A stretch of DNA of 64,000 nucleotides, taken from Lentilactobacillus sunkii DSM 19904 (GTDB taxonomy: Bacteria; Bacillota; Bacilli; Lactobacillales; Lactobacillaceae). Location: positions 310,001-374,000 of the forward strand of contig NZ_AZEA01000001.1 in assembly GCF_001435575.1 (NCBI RefSeq), read 5' to 3'. The position numbers were made by a program, and so were the translations under genes. Below the pieces are notes generated by a model, which was not told where the DNA came from, did not search any database, and was given only the letters and a program-made list of their open reading frames with translations. This document shows positions 53,590 through 61,402 of this stretch, one piece after another. Each line of letters starts with the position of its first letter. The first letter of the stretch is position 1.

Positions 53590-53688
53590 TACATCAGATA
53601 CATTGAGGGGAATGTATGAGTATGGGACATTCATAAATGCTCAGATGAATGTTGGAATGCGTAGGCACTAAAGGGGTTAATGCCTACG
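53551..53688 (-). ncRNA. Structured phage small RNA candidate R1 (four stem-loops)
   Basis: About 135 nt on the minus strand with four consecutive perfect hairpins: CGTAGGCA/TGCCTACG (13-nt loop containing ACCCCTTT), ACATTCAT/ATGAATGT (10-nt loop), ATACATT/AATGTAT (loop CCCCTC) and the terminator ACACGCCC/GGGCGTGT. An extended -10 promoter (53695-53703) would start transcription at the foot of the first hairpin. No reading frame of note. Two C-rich loops could pair with Shine-Dalgarno-like G-rich sites; that role is inference. Confidence 0.6.
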
Positions 53689-53694
53689 AAAATG

Positions 53695-53703
53695 ATTATA
53701 CCA
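53695..53703 (-). promoter_or_regulatory. Extended -10 promoter of small-RNA unit R1
   Basis: TGG-TATAAT on the minus strand, seven bases before the first hairpin of R1. No good -35. Confidence 0.55.
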
Positions 53704-53791
53704 CTGTTCCAAAAAAGTGACGGACTTTAATTTAATTAAACTTGCATTCCAAAAAAACGTCTACATGTGAGTGTACTCAACTGACCGTCAA

Positions 53792-53896
53792 TTAAGAAGC
53801 AGTTGATGAATTTTCCACCCCTGTGTCATAATTCTTACCAGTAATATCAGTAAACTGATCTTTTGTTAATTCATTCCAACCAATAACAAGTGACAA
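53792..53896 (-). pseudogene. Remnant of an XkdX-like small tail protein (C-terminal part)
   Basis: A 34-codon frame from a TTG contains VIGWNELTKDQFTDITGKNY, which matches the conserved end of XkdX-family small phage proteins (W-x-E-[IL]-T-x-[ED]-Q-[FY]-x-x-I-T-G). The usual N-terminal half is absent and the start has only a weak ribosome-binding site, so it looks like a fragment left in a different frame from the small gene that overlaps it upstream. Confidence 0.4.
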
Positions 53897-53999
53897 TTTT
53901 ATTTTTCCACAGTGTCTTAACAAGCTTAAGCAGTACCATAAAAACAACTGCACCGGTTACTTGTAATGAATTGAATGATTTTAATAATTCGTTTAACAT
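53871..53999 (-). CDS. Small holin-like membrane peptide, possibly truncated
   Basis: 42 residues, MLNELLKSFNSLQVTGAVVF and on, with one hydrophobic segment. Its first 25 residues resemble the N-terminus of the holin at 52930-53397 (LNxLxSFxxTGxVxF). AAGGAAG lies ten bases before the ATG, 21 bases after the preceding baseplate gene. It overlaps the XkdX-like fragment in another frame; a fused and frameshifted relic is as likely as a working gene. Confidence 0.45.
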   Translation of the reverse strand: MLNELLKSFNSLQVTGAVVFMVLLKLVKTLWKNKIVTCYWLE

Positions 54000-54020
54000 A
54001 AGTTTTTATCTTCCTTTATT

Positions 54021-55814
54021 TTATAAGCGATCCAATGGATAAACAATATTTACAGAAAGTGGTGTCGCGTTATTTTCAACACTTATTAATAGGCTGCCCT
54101 CATTTCTCACCATCTGATTCCCCCAATCATTAAAAGCCCAAAAACCAGATGACGTTTGATGCATTAATTCCGGACTGCTACCAAGAGTTTTAAAAGTCTT
54201 TTTAAAATCTGGATAAGCGGTGTAAAGATTAAAAATAACAGCTTCTGATACCGTAGCCCCATAAAAATAACCGTAGTAATACAGTATGTCATTATAAATA
54301 CGCCATCCGGTTGCTTCGTTACAGCCATGTGGGCCCATCGTGTTCGTTGATTGATAATTAGTCACAACCCAAGGTGTTGTTAGTTTGTCACCACCACCTG
54401 TGCTAACATCTTTACCATTAACTTGTAAGCCAGCTGTAAAGTTTGCTAACTTTGTAGTATTTGCCATGTTTGCTGTTGCAGTGTTCACTGCACTGCTTAC
54501 ATCTGACGTAGTTGCCACATCAATTCCAGACTTTTGAAGTTTTCCTGTAAAATTGGCATCCTTAGTTGTATCCGCAAGTGTTGATGGGACTGCTGGTACA
54601 CCATCTTTAGTGATATATGGATTACCCGTTGTTTTATCAATTGGCGCAGTATCAAAAGTATTTTTACCCGTAAACTCCTGATCTGAACCCGTTCGTGCTA
54701 GGTCACTTGGCAAACTGCTTGCTAGTAATAACGGATTATTATTAACAGTTGGAACGGTATCAAAGTTGTTAGCACCAGATAGGTGGGCAACTTTGGAATC
54801 ATCAGCAGGTGTGTAACCAATTTTATCTTGTTTGGCGTTAACTTCTTCAATCCCGGCTACATCACTTGCTGGTTTACGCATATCAGTAACATTAACTTTA
54901 GTGTTTAAAGCATTGTTCATATCAGCCACTTTTACATAATCAGCTAAATTAGGCGTAATGCTTCCCATGTTTTGCCATGAACCATCTATCCAGATATATA
55001 AGTCTGTTCCAACTAAGTAACCATCACCCTGGTTGTTACCCGTTGTGGGTAAATTTTCCTCTTTATCAGCTTTCCCCCTAACAACCAAACCATTTCCTTG
55101 TTTTCCTTGTGGTCCCACTGGTCCAATTGGTCCCTGACTACCAGTATCACCTCGGCTGGAAACAAAATTAATTTCTTTAGTAGTCCCGTCATCGTAGGTA
55201 AAAATAATTTTAGTCCACAGATAAGGAAGTTGATCAGTTGTTGCCAAAATAGTATCTGACCAGCCCCCTGTGGGAACTGTAACTGGTGAATCACTTAACT
55301 GATACTGATTGTTGGCAGACTTAATACCATTACCAGGGTTACCTTGGTCACCCTTATGCACATTTTGAACTGCATTCTCCATTTGGCTACTTAGATCATC
55401 AAATTGTTGCTGAAAATCATTCAAAGTGATTGTCGGAATTACTTCACCAGTATCACTCATTAGGTTCTCTTCAATTGAAAAGCCTAATGTACCATCACTT
55501 GGAAAGATGGCCTGCGTACCATCATTCATAGTAACCCAAACTTCAATATCATAATCATCTGGAACCAATGTGTTCATGATATCCTGATTAATTGGAAAGC
55601 TTAGTGTTCCACCAAGCGGACTAGTTACAGTGGTTAAATCAATAGCTTCTTGCATGATATATCCATCGTCATTAGCTATTTTAACCAGAATTGACTTAGC
55701 ATTAGTTAAATCAAAGGCCACCCCGTCGGCCGTGAGTGCCAGATTAAAAGCAGTGGTTGTATCTAAATATTTAACCACATCATTATCATCCGTGAATGCG
55801 AGCTCCTTACTCAT
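54021..55814 (-). CDS. Phage baseplate/receptor-binding protein (BppU-like N-terminus, collagen-like segment)
   Basis: 597 residues. The N-terminal about 120 residues resemble the BppU upper-baseplate domain that docks on the tail tip (ending FPSDGTLGFSIEENL). A short collagen-like Gly-x-y stretch (GPIGPVGPQGKQG) lies near 240, a carbohydrate-module-like WIDGSWQNMGS near 280, then repeated segments (NNFDTVPTVNNNPLL, NTFDTAPIDKTTGNP, ANFTGKLQKSGIDV, ANFTAGLQVNGKDV) and a beta-rich C-terminal head (about 490-597). It probably binds host wall polysaccharide. It overlaps the preceding small gene by eight bases. Confidence 0.78.
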   Translation of the reverse strand: MSKELAFTDDNDVVKYLDTTTAFNLALTADGVAFDLTNAKSILVKIANDDGYIMQEAIDLTTVTSPLGGTLSFPINQDIMNTLVPDDYDIEVWVTMNDGTQAIFPSDGTLGFSIEENLMSDTGEVIPTITLNDFQQQFDDLSSQMENAVQNVHKGDQGNPGNGIKSANNQYQLSDSPVTVPTGGWSDTILATTDQLPYLWTKIIFTYDDGTTKEINFVSSRGDTGSQGPIGPVGPQGKQGNGLVVRGKADKEENLPTTGNNQGDGYLVGTDLYIWIDGSWQNMGSITPNLADYVKVADMNNALNTKVNVTDMRKPASDVAGIEEVNAKQDKIGYTPADDSKVAHLSGANNFDTVPTVNNNPLLLASSLPSDLARTGSDQEFTGKNTFDTAPIDKTTGNPYITKDGVPAVPSTLADTTKDANFTGKLQKSGIDVATTSDVSSAVNTATANMANTTKLANFTAGLQVNGKDVSTGGGDKLTTPWVVTNYQSTNTMGPHGCNEATGWRIYNDILYYYGYFYGATVSEAVIFNLYTAYPDFKKTFKTLGSSPELMHQTSSGFWAFNDWGNQMVRNEGSLLISVENNATPLSVNIVYPLDRL

Positions 55815-55947
55815 TAGTTTTCACCTTCTTTCTAAGCTGATTATTTTCAATTTTTAATAACGCAATTTGTTGATTTTTTGCTGCCATATCTTGACTGTAC
55901 TCATTAACCAATTGGTTAATTAAATCTTGTGCGTTAATATCATTCAT
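55807..55947 (-). CDS. Small phage coiled-coil protein, unknown function
   Basis: 46 residues, MNDINAQDLINQLVNEYSQD and on, with a leucine-zipper-like helix (IALLKIENNQLRKKV). AGGTGAT precedes the ATG. It overlaps the start of the next gene by eight bases (ATGAGTAA), which is good evidence that it is translated. Small proteins of this kind are common between tail fibre genes. Confidence 0.7.
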   Translation of the reverse strand: MNDINAQDLINQLVNEYSQDMAAKNQQIALLKIENNQLRKKVKTNE

Positions 55948-55956
55948 CAGATCACC

Positions 55957-56787
55957 TTACATCTTCAATTTCTTTTCAATCTTATTAATTTCACTAAGTA
56001 AATTGGTTCCATGTGAGTAAACCCCGCCGGCATGAATGTCAATACCATCTTCACCACCATCAGAACCTCCTTCAAAATACAAAGCTCCATAATCATTGCT
56101 GTGAATTATGTGTTTAGAATCTATTTGAATGTTATCTGAAATTGTAATAGCAGGCCAATTAATATTCGTAGGCCAAATAGTTCCTGTTCCACCACCACCA
56201 GACATTTTAATTTGTTCTGGTTGAATATCAGCCTTATAATTTCCATCAGAAATTGAAATTCCTGATTCATTAATCCAAACATCTTTTTTTACATATCCAT
56301 TAAATATATCGTTTCCATAATAACTGTCATGAAACCCGTTCTGATCTAACCAATAATTAGTATTTCCATTTGTTAACGACAAAGATGAACCAGAAATACT
56401 GCCAGCTTTAATGATTGATGAATCAATTTCTACCGAATTTAAATATCCGGCTTCAATGGTTCCTAAATCAGCAGATAACGCTGAAAGCTGGCCAACTGAC
56501 AAGGCTGTTTGGGACATCTTAGTCTTAACCCAATCAGATCCATCATAGGTGTACATTTCACTAGTTATATGGTTACTGTCTTGGACGTACCAAATATCAC
56601 CTTCATCATGACTTTTCCCATCATCAAATGGTTCTTGAGATGAAACAGTGATTTTCCCATCCAACGATGTTTTAACCTTACCCGCTTCATCAGCTGCAGA
56701 ATTAGCGGCACTTTTGGCATCGTCAGAAGCTTGCTGGGCAAGCTTAGCATTTTCATCAATATTTAAAGTTCCCGTTGCAATAATCAA
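55957..56787 (-). CDS. Phage tail fibre/baseplate protein
   Basis: 276 residues: an Ala/Asp-rich helical start (AKLAQQASDDAKSAANSAADEAGKV), a small beta module (DEGDIWYVQDSNHITSEMYTYDGSDWVK, about 60-90) and a long Gly/Ser/Asn-rich beta region with GTIEAGYLNSVEIDSSIIKAG, typical of phage host-interaction proteins. Its ATG overlaps the stop of the upstream tail gene by four bases. Function beyond tail attachment is not clear. Confidence 0.65.
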   Translation of the reverse strand: MIIATGTLNIDENAKLAQQASDDAKSAANSAADEAGKVKTSLDGKITVSSQEPFDDGKSHDEGDIWYVQDSNHITSEMYTYDGSDWVKTKMSQTALSVGQLSALSADLGTIEAGYLNSVEIDSSIIKAGSISGSSLSLTNGNTNYWLDQNGFHDSYYGNDIFNGYVKKDVWINESGISISDGNYKADIQPEQIKMSGGGGTGTIWPTNINWPAITISDNIQIDSKHIIHSNDYGALYFEGGSDGGEDGIDIHAGGVYSHGTNLLSEINKIEKKLKM

Positions 56788-59366
56788 TCGTTATCACCAT
56801 CCTCAATTTTGGTTCCTTCACCAGTTAATTCATCTCCATCTTCATCACTATCAGAACTATCATCTGAATCATCAGCATTATCATTTCCGGTAATTACTGG
56901 TTGTTCAGCTTCATCATTCTCGCCTTCATCTTGTTCAGGATATTCAACAACTAAGTCTTTAGAATCATCACGGATTCCAAGTGGAGCTGTATATAGGGCA
57001 CTATGAGCAATAGAGACAGTATGTGCAGCATCCCTATATTCAGAAACGTTAAAGCCAACAATTAACCTAGAATTATTAACATCTTCATATATGCCCTCCG
57101 GCTCCAAATGACCGCCATTTTCCAACGGCACTGTTAACTTAATATCCTGCATTGGTTCCACCACATAATCAAATACCATTGACTGTGTAATTAAGTTAAT
57201 ACACATAACATGTTTGTCATCAGCATTGTTAGCATCACCCGCCGTAAAAAAAGCAAATGGGTAACTAATCCCATTTGCCTGAAGAGTGTTATAAGCGCCA
57301 TTATTAGTGGTTCCAGCTGGTAATGGCTTCCATTTAAAATCTTGCAATTTAAATTCAATGATTGGTTTGAAGTTTCCTGTCTGTAAATCGCTTATCTGAC
57401 AAACATACACTTTCCCACTCGTCGTGCTTCCCAGCCATAGATTATTTTTCAAATCAACTGCAACTCGAAAATATTGTTTTACTTGGCACCACTTGGTTAT
57501 ATTACTAGCACTTGTATTGGCTTGGTATGCCATTGTTACCAAATAATATTTCCCATCAATTGGATCTTTTATTTCTGTATAAATCGTATTGGAACTTTCA
57601 TCATAGCCGAACGATCCACAATGGCCACCACCAGTTACAAACATCATGCTCTGTAATGTTCCATCAGCGTTCCATTTAATAAATTCACAATCTGAATGGT
57701 TTTTGTCTTTAGAATAGTGATAACTAGACAATACTGAACCATCGCTCAATAAATATGAAAATTGTAAGGCCCCAATATGCTGATCGCCATTAAAATCTTT
57801 GTTGGCGGCATCTTTAGTTTCCCAAAGCTTATTCCAGGAACCATCAGCTGAATTGCTGGTATCAATCCACATCTCTGCCTCATCTTTCACATAAGTATCA
57901 TCAATGGTGACTAATAGTGTCCCGACAAATGGTGGTTCGATAGTAACCTGATAACCATCTTTTGCATGGTCAGCTTCCCACCCAATATCACGGGTGCCAT
58001 CCATATTAACTTTTTGCCAATTAAAAGCTTGCGGTGCTAAATGAGAAGTTACATTCTCACCTTCAATAAACAATCTCGCAATCACCCGTTTGGAAGTATC
58101 CGTGTTATACCAAGTTGAACCTAACGGCGTAATCAAACTGACTGTGGCTGCATTGGCATTTTCTCGGGCATCTTCAAATAGTTTCTTAACATGGTCATTC
58201 CAACGCTGTTCCATATTACGGATAAACGCCGGCGTAATTACTTTAACTGTGCTAAACTCTCCCAAGACAACTTTATTTTGACTTGGATCACTCTCCGAAG
58301 TGGTTTGCTGAATGACTCGCGCTTCCGTTGTTAAAATTGGGTTCATGGATAAATCAATCACCTTAATAGTATCGCCCAAGTTAGCTTGAAAATCTTGAGT
58401 AACCTCCACGGCATAGTTAATTCGTGGATGATTGTACAATCTTAATTCACGTAATCCCCAATCAAGTAATGCTTTAGGTTCAGTAATGGTATCACTCGTG
58501 ATGGTCCCTTCTAGCCAGGTATTGCTATCATTGTTATAAAGAGAATTTGCCGATAGATCGGTAATATAGTTCTTACCATTATTAACCTCTGCAATTGAAG
58601 CATTATTTGCGCCCACAATGTAAAGCTTGGTTACTAAATTAGTATCAACTGTTTCTCGTTGGACAGATAACATGTTTTGCCCATAGGTAATTGACTTGCC
58701 TTCATCTTCTCCCAATTGATCAGCTAATTCTAAAATTAGATCAGTCACAATACCGTTGGAGTCAATATGACAATAGGCATCGGCTTCTGCATCGTAAGTT
58801 GATAAGACTGTCTGCAAGGCTGCTTGACTAGAAGCCGTTCCATCAAAGTTAATATCGGCAAATAATCCTGAAGAGCAATTATTTTGTAAATCCCAACCGG
58901 TATCAGCCATGATCCACTGCATGGCTTGATCTAATTTACAATCTTTAATTTCTTTTTGTGGTGGAATGGTCTTATTAAGTTTATAGATTGCTAGGTTAAT
59001 AGCATCCACCGTTACTAAGTGAGCCCCACTAGTGGCATCAATAGTTTCATCAACCTGATAAATTCGATAAATACGCCAATGATTATGCACATCATCATAC
59101 ACAGCAACACTATTACCAACCGTTAAGTATTGAGCCGCAGGGGCACTTTGCAACATGGTTAGTCCTGTTAATGTATCATTCCAACTTTTGGAGTTAGCAT
59201 TCGGATCCGTACTATTAAAAGTGCTAACGCCAGTAATGCCATCATCCGAGTTACTGTTATCATCGGCAATTTGGCGTTCAACTACTTCACCCCAAAACGG
59301 GTTGGCGTCTGAATTAGTCGATAACGTGGCAACTCGCTTTAAATTTTTATCCAGGATAATATACAA
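56784..59366 (-). CDS. Phage tail-associated protein (Tal/prophage tail endopeptidase family)
   Basis: 860 residues. The N-terminal about 390 residues match the gp27/Tal hub domain that closes the tail tube (MYIILDKNLKRVATLST, ITYGQNMLSVQRETVDTNLVTKLYIVG, LGDTIKVIDLSMNPILTTEARV). A long beta-rich extension follows (about 400-800), then an acidic Asp/Glu-rich tail (GNDNADDSDDSSDSDEDGDE). No clear peptidase active site is visible. It follows the split distal tail genes and heads the baseplate group. Confidence 0.78.
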   Translation of the reverse strand: MYIILDKNLKRVATLSTNSDANPFWGEVVERQIADDNSNSDDGITGVSTFNSTDPNANSKSWNDTLTGLTMLQSAPAAQYLTVGNSVAVYDDVHNHWRIYRIYQVDETIDATSGAHLVTVDAINLAIYKLNKTIPPQKEIKDCKLDQAMQWIMADTGWDLQNNCSSGLFADINFDGTASSQAALQTVLSTYDAEADAYCHIDSNGIVTDLILELADQLGEDEGKSITYGQNMLSVQRETVDTNLVTKLYIVGANNASIAEVNNGKNYITDLSANSLYNNDSNTWLEGTITSDTITEPKALLDWGLRELRLYNHPRINYAVEVTQDFQANLGDTIKVIDLSMNPILTTEARVIQQTTSESDPSQNKVVLGEFSTVKVITPAFIRNMEQRWNDHVKKLFEDARENANAATVSLITPLGSTWYNTDTSKRVIARLFIEGENVTSHLAPQAFNWQKVNMDGTRDIGWEADHAKDGYQVTIEPPFVGTLLVTIDDTYVKDEAEMWIDTSNSADGSWNKLWETKDAANKDFNGDQHIGALQFSYLLSDGSVLSSYHYSKDKNHSDCEFIKWNADGTLQSMMFVTGGGHCGSFGYDESSNTIYTEIKDPIDGKYYLVTMAYQANTSASNITKWCQVKQYFRVAVDLKNNLWLGSTTSGKVYVCQISDLQTGNFKPIIEFKLQDFKWKPLPAGTTNNGAYNTLQANGISYPFAFFTAGDANNADDKHVMCINLITQSMVFDYVVEPMQDIKLTVPLENGGHLEPEGIYEDVNNSRLIVGFNVSEYRDAAHTVSIAHSALYTAPLGIRDDSKDLVVEYPEQDEGENDEAEQPVITGNDNADDSDDSSDSDEDGDELTGEGTKIEDGDND

Positions 59367-59414
59367 ATCTCTAACCTCCTTATTTATGTATAAAAAAAGT
59401 AGTCGCTTTCGTGA

Positions 59415-60164
59415 CTACTTAATTGCTGGTCGATATTCAATTGTTACATCAGCATTTTTGGGATCCGGGAAAAAGTGTAGAGTTTGTGGAACTCCACCAG
59501 TTAATTTAGGAAAAGTCGATAACCATGAAACGTATTTATCTGCCGGCTTTCCATCAATGGTAACTTTATTATTGGCTGTATCAATAATAATTTCTTGACC
59601 AGCCTTGGCAATAATATGTGGTGTATCATCCGGATCAGTAGAGCCATCACTGCGCCATTCTTCATAATTGGTTAAAGCTTCATAATCTGACTTATACGCC
59701 ACCACTGGATTAACTAAGTCCTCTTTAATATCATGCTTACCAAAGAAAACGCCTAAGTTGGCTAAAGCAAAACCAAACTTACCGGATTTATCCAACTTTT
59801 CCTTATGCATGTGAGTTTTACTTGTATTGTTAACACTATATGGCTCACCGGTTTTAGGATCCCACTGGTTAATTTCTGCTACCCAGTTGTCGTAAACATT
59901 CCCCGAACTATCCGATTTTTTCTGTCGTTCAAGAATAAATTCACCATAAAAATTCGAGTAGGCATCCTTATTCATATACGAGGTTTCAGTTACATATTCT
60001 TTTTCCTTTTTCTTCTTTGTTGTAGCTTTGGGAGCTGATGTTTTTTTACCCCCTTTACTACTACTCTTCTTGCCACCCTTTTTAGATTTCACAACTCGTT
60101 TCTTTTTAGTCTTAGTCTTTTTACGAGTTTTTCGAGTTTTTCGCGCAAAGAATTGTAGATTCAT
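59415..60164 (-). CDS. Distal tail protein, C-terminal half (split Dit)
   Basis: 249 residues. After MNLQFFA comes a very Lys/Arg/Ser-rich stretch (about 8-56), then a beta-rich domain ending ADKYVSWLSTFPKLTGGVPQTLHFFP, which matches the C-terminal end of siphovirus Dit proteins (DxxxNxVxINGKPA...). It starts five bases after the stop of the N-terminal half (60170-61402), in a different frame with an in-frame TAA just before its ATG, so it is made by reinitiation and not by frameshifting. Confidence 0.65.
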   Translation of the reverse strand: MNLQFFARKTRKTRKKTKTKKKRVVKSKKGGKKSSSKGGKKTSAPKATTKKKKEKEYVTETSYMNKDAYSNFYGEFILERQKKSDSSGNVYDNWVAEINQWDPKTGEPYSVNNTSKTHMHKEKLDKSGKFGFALANLGVFFGKHDIKEDLVNPVVAYKSDYEALTNYEEWRSDGSTDPDDTPHIIAKAGQEIIIDTANNKVTIDGKPADKYVSWLSTFPKLTGGVPQTLHFFPDPKNADVTIEYRPAIK

Positions 60165-60169
60165 TTATA

Positions 60170-61402
60170 TCACTTCTTCTTTTTAGTCGTCTTCTTCTTA
60201 ACGGTGACCGTTTTTGTGTAGGCAACTTTAACATGCTTGGTAGCCTCATTTTGTTTCTGCTGACCATTACCTTCATCAAAAAGCAACGTTAAGTAGCTAT
60301 CAGAGTTACTACTATCAAAATTATTACCTAATTGAATAAACGCCCGTGGATACCGTCCCATTGAGTAATCTTCAATCCCCATCCGGCCACAAACATTACC
60401 ATTATTATCCAATAAATAAGCTTCAATCTTTCCCATCGCCCGCTCATTTTTCATTCGTTTAACATGATGTAAGCGTACCGAAACTTTCCAATAGGGAGTA
60501 ATTTTCGGTAGACCATTATGCATAACCGCTGGTCCGTAAAAATTCTTGTGTTTCCCACGAGATCCCCATTCGTAATGATCATCTTTATCTTTAGCCACCA
60601 TAATTGAAGTACCAGTGGCTGCCGATTTTCCATCTAACTCACCCTTATAAATTGGAAAAGCTTGTGTATCCTCACCACATTGAATCCACGTGGCTAATGA
60701 GTTGCACGGGTCGTCTACCTGTTGAGTTTGGGATTGTCCCATGACTGTGACGTTGCCATCACTATCCGTAGTCGTATCACCGTCATCAACATTATATCCA
60801 ACCGCTACATAATCATCATTTGTTTCATAACCCACATAATAAAGATCGGTCTTCGGAATAATATGAATAATTGGATCAACTTCCGTATTTCCTTCAGGAA
60901 TAATTTGCTGATCATTGTCCGTAATTTTTATTTCTTTTTGCGGCAGGAAACCGCGAGGATCCGCCAGCATGAAGACTAACGTGGTTTGAAAGTCCTGAAC
61001 ACCTTCATTAATAAATGTCGGTGTTGGAATACTCGTAAAGTGTCCATAATAAGTTACATCTGGATCGTCATTAAACCTCAACGGATATTCAGTATCAGCA
61101 TCACTGCTGGTATTAACTAAAACGTTAGTTAATGTTTTAATTCGTTCGTTATATTCATCGCGGGTGGTACAGAAACAGGTAATTGGAATGTCAAATTCTT
61201 TTTCACCGTAATCTGTTCCCAAGTACACACCACCATAACGTTTAGGGACGTCTTGAAATGACTCAGTAATATTGGGGGCTAACGGTTTCGATACATGATT
61301 TAGAAATATGCCTAAATCGTCTTCCGAATTAAAACCACCATTTCCATCTTCATCAAACGCAAAATCAAATGTGTTTACATCATAATTATCGTTATTAGCC
61401 AA
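60170..61402 (-). CDS. Distal tail protein, N-terminal part (split Dit)
   Basis: 410 residues. The first about 200 match the Dit hub domain (VSKPLAPNITESFQDVPKRYGG, EKEFDIPITCFCTTRDEYNERI, LADPRGFLPQK). A carbohydrate-binding-like insertion follows (about 230-385, PYWKVSVRLHHVKRMKNERAM), then a Lys-rich end (TKTVTVKKKTTKKKK). It overlaps the tape measure gene by eight bases at its start, and its stop is five bases before the C-terminal half. Confidence 0.72.
   Translation of the reverse strand: MANNDNYDVNTFDFAFDEDGNGGFNSEDDLGIFLNHVSKPLAPNITESFQDVPKRYGGVYLGTDYGEKEFDIPITCFCTTRDEYNERIKTLTNVLVNTSSDADTEYPLRFNDDPDVTYYGHFTSIPTPTFINEGVQDFQTTLVFMLADPRGFLPQKEIKITDNDQQIIPEGNTEVDPIIHIIPKTDLYYVGYETNDDYVAVGYNVDDGDTTTDSDGNVTVMGQSQTQQVDDPCNSLATWIQCGEDTQAFPIYKGELDGKSAATGTSIMVAKDKDDHYEWGSRGKHKNFYGPAVMHNGLPKITPYWKVSVRLHHVKRMKNERAMGKIEAYLLDNNGNVCGRMGIEDYSMGRYPRAFIQLGNNFDSSNSDSYLTLLFDEGNGQQKQNEATKHVKVAYTKTVTVKKKTTKKKK

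Noticed and set aside
53617-53680. Short plus-strand frame (about 19 codons, starting near 53611) behind GAGGGG
   Set aside because: It crosses three of the hairpins, has no promoter on that strand, and shows no family features. The terminator U-run points to minus-strand RNA.
60164-60180. Programmed -1 frameshift joining the two Dit genes at the A/G-rich end
   Set aside because: The frame of the second gene has a TAA immediately before its ATG, and no X-XXY-YYZ heptamer sits in the correct phase.
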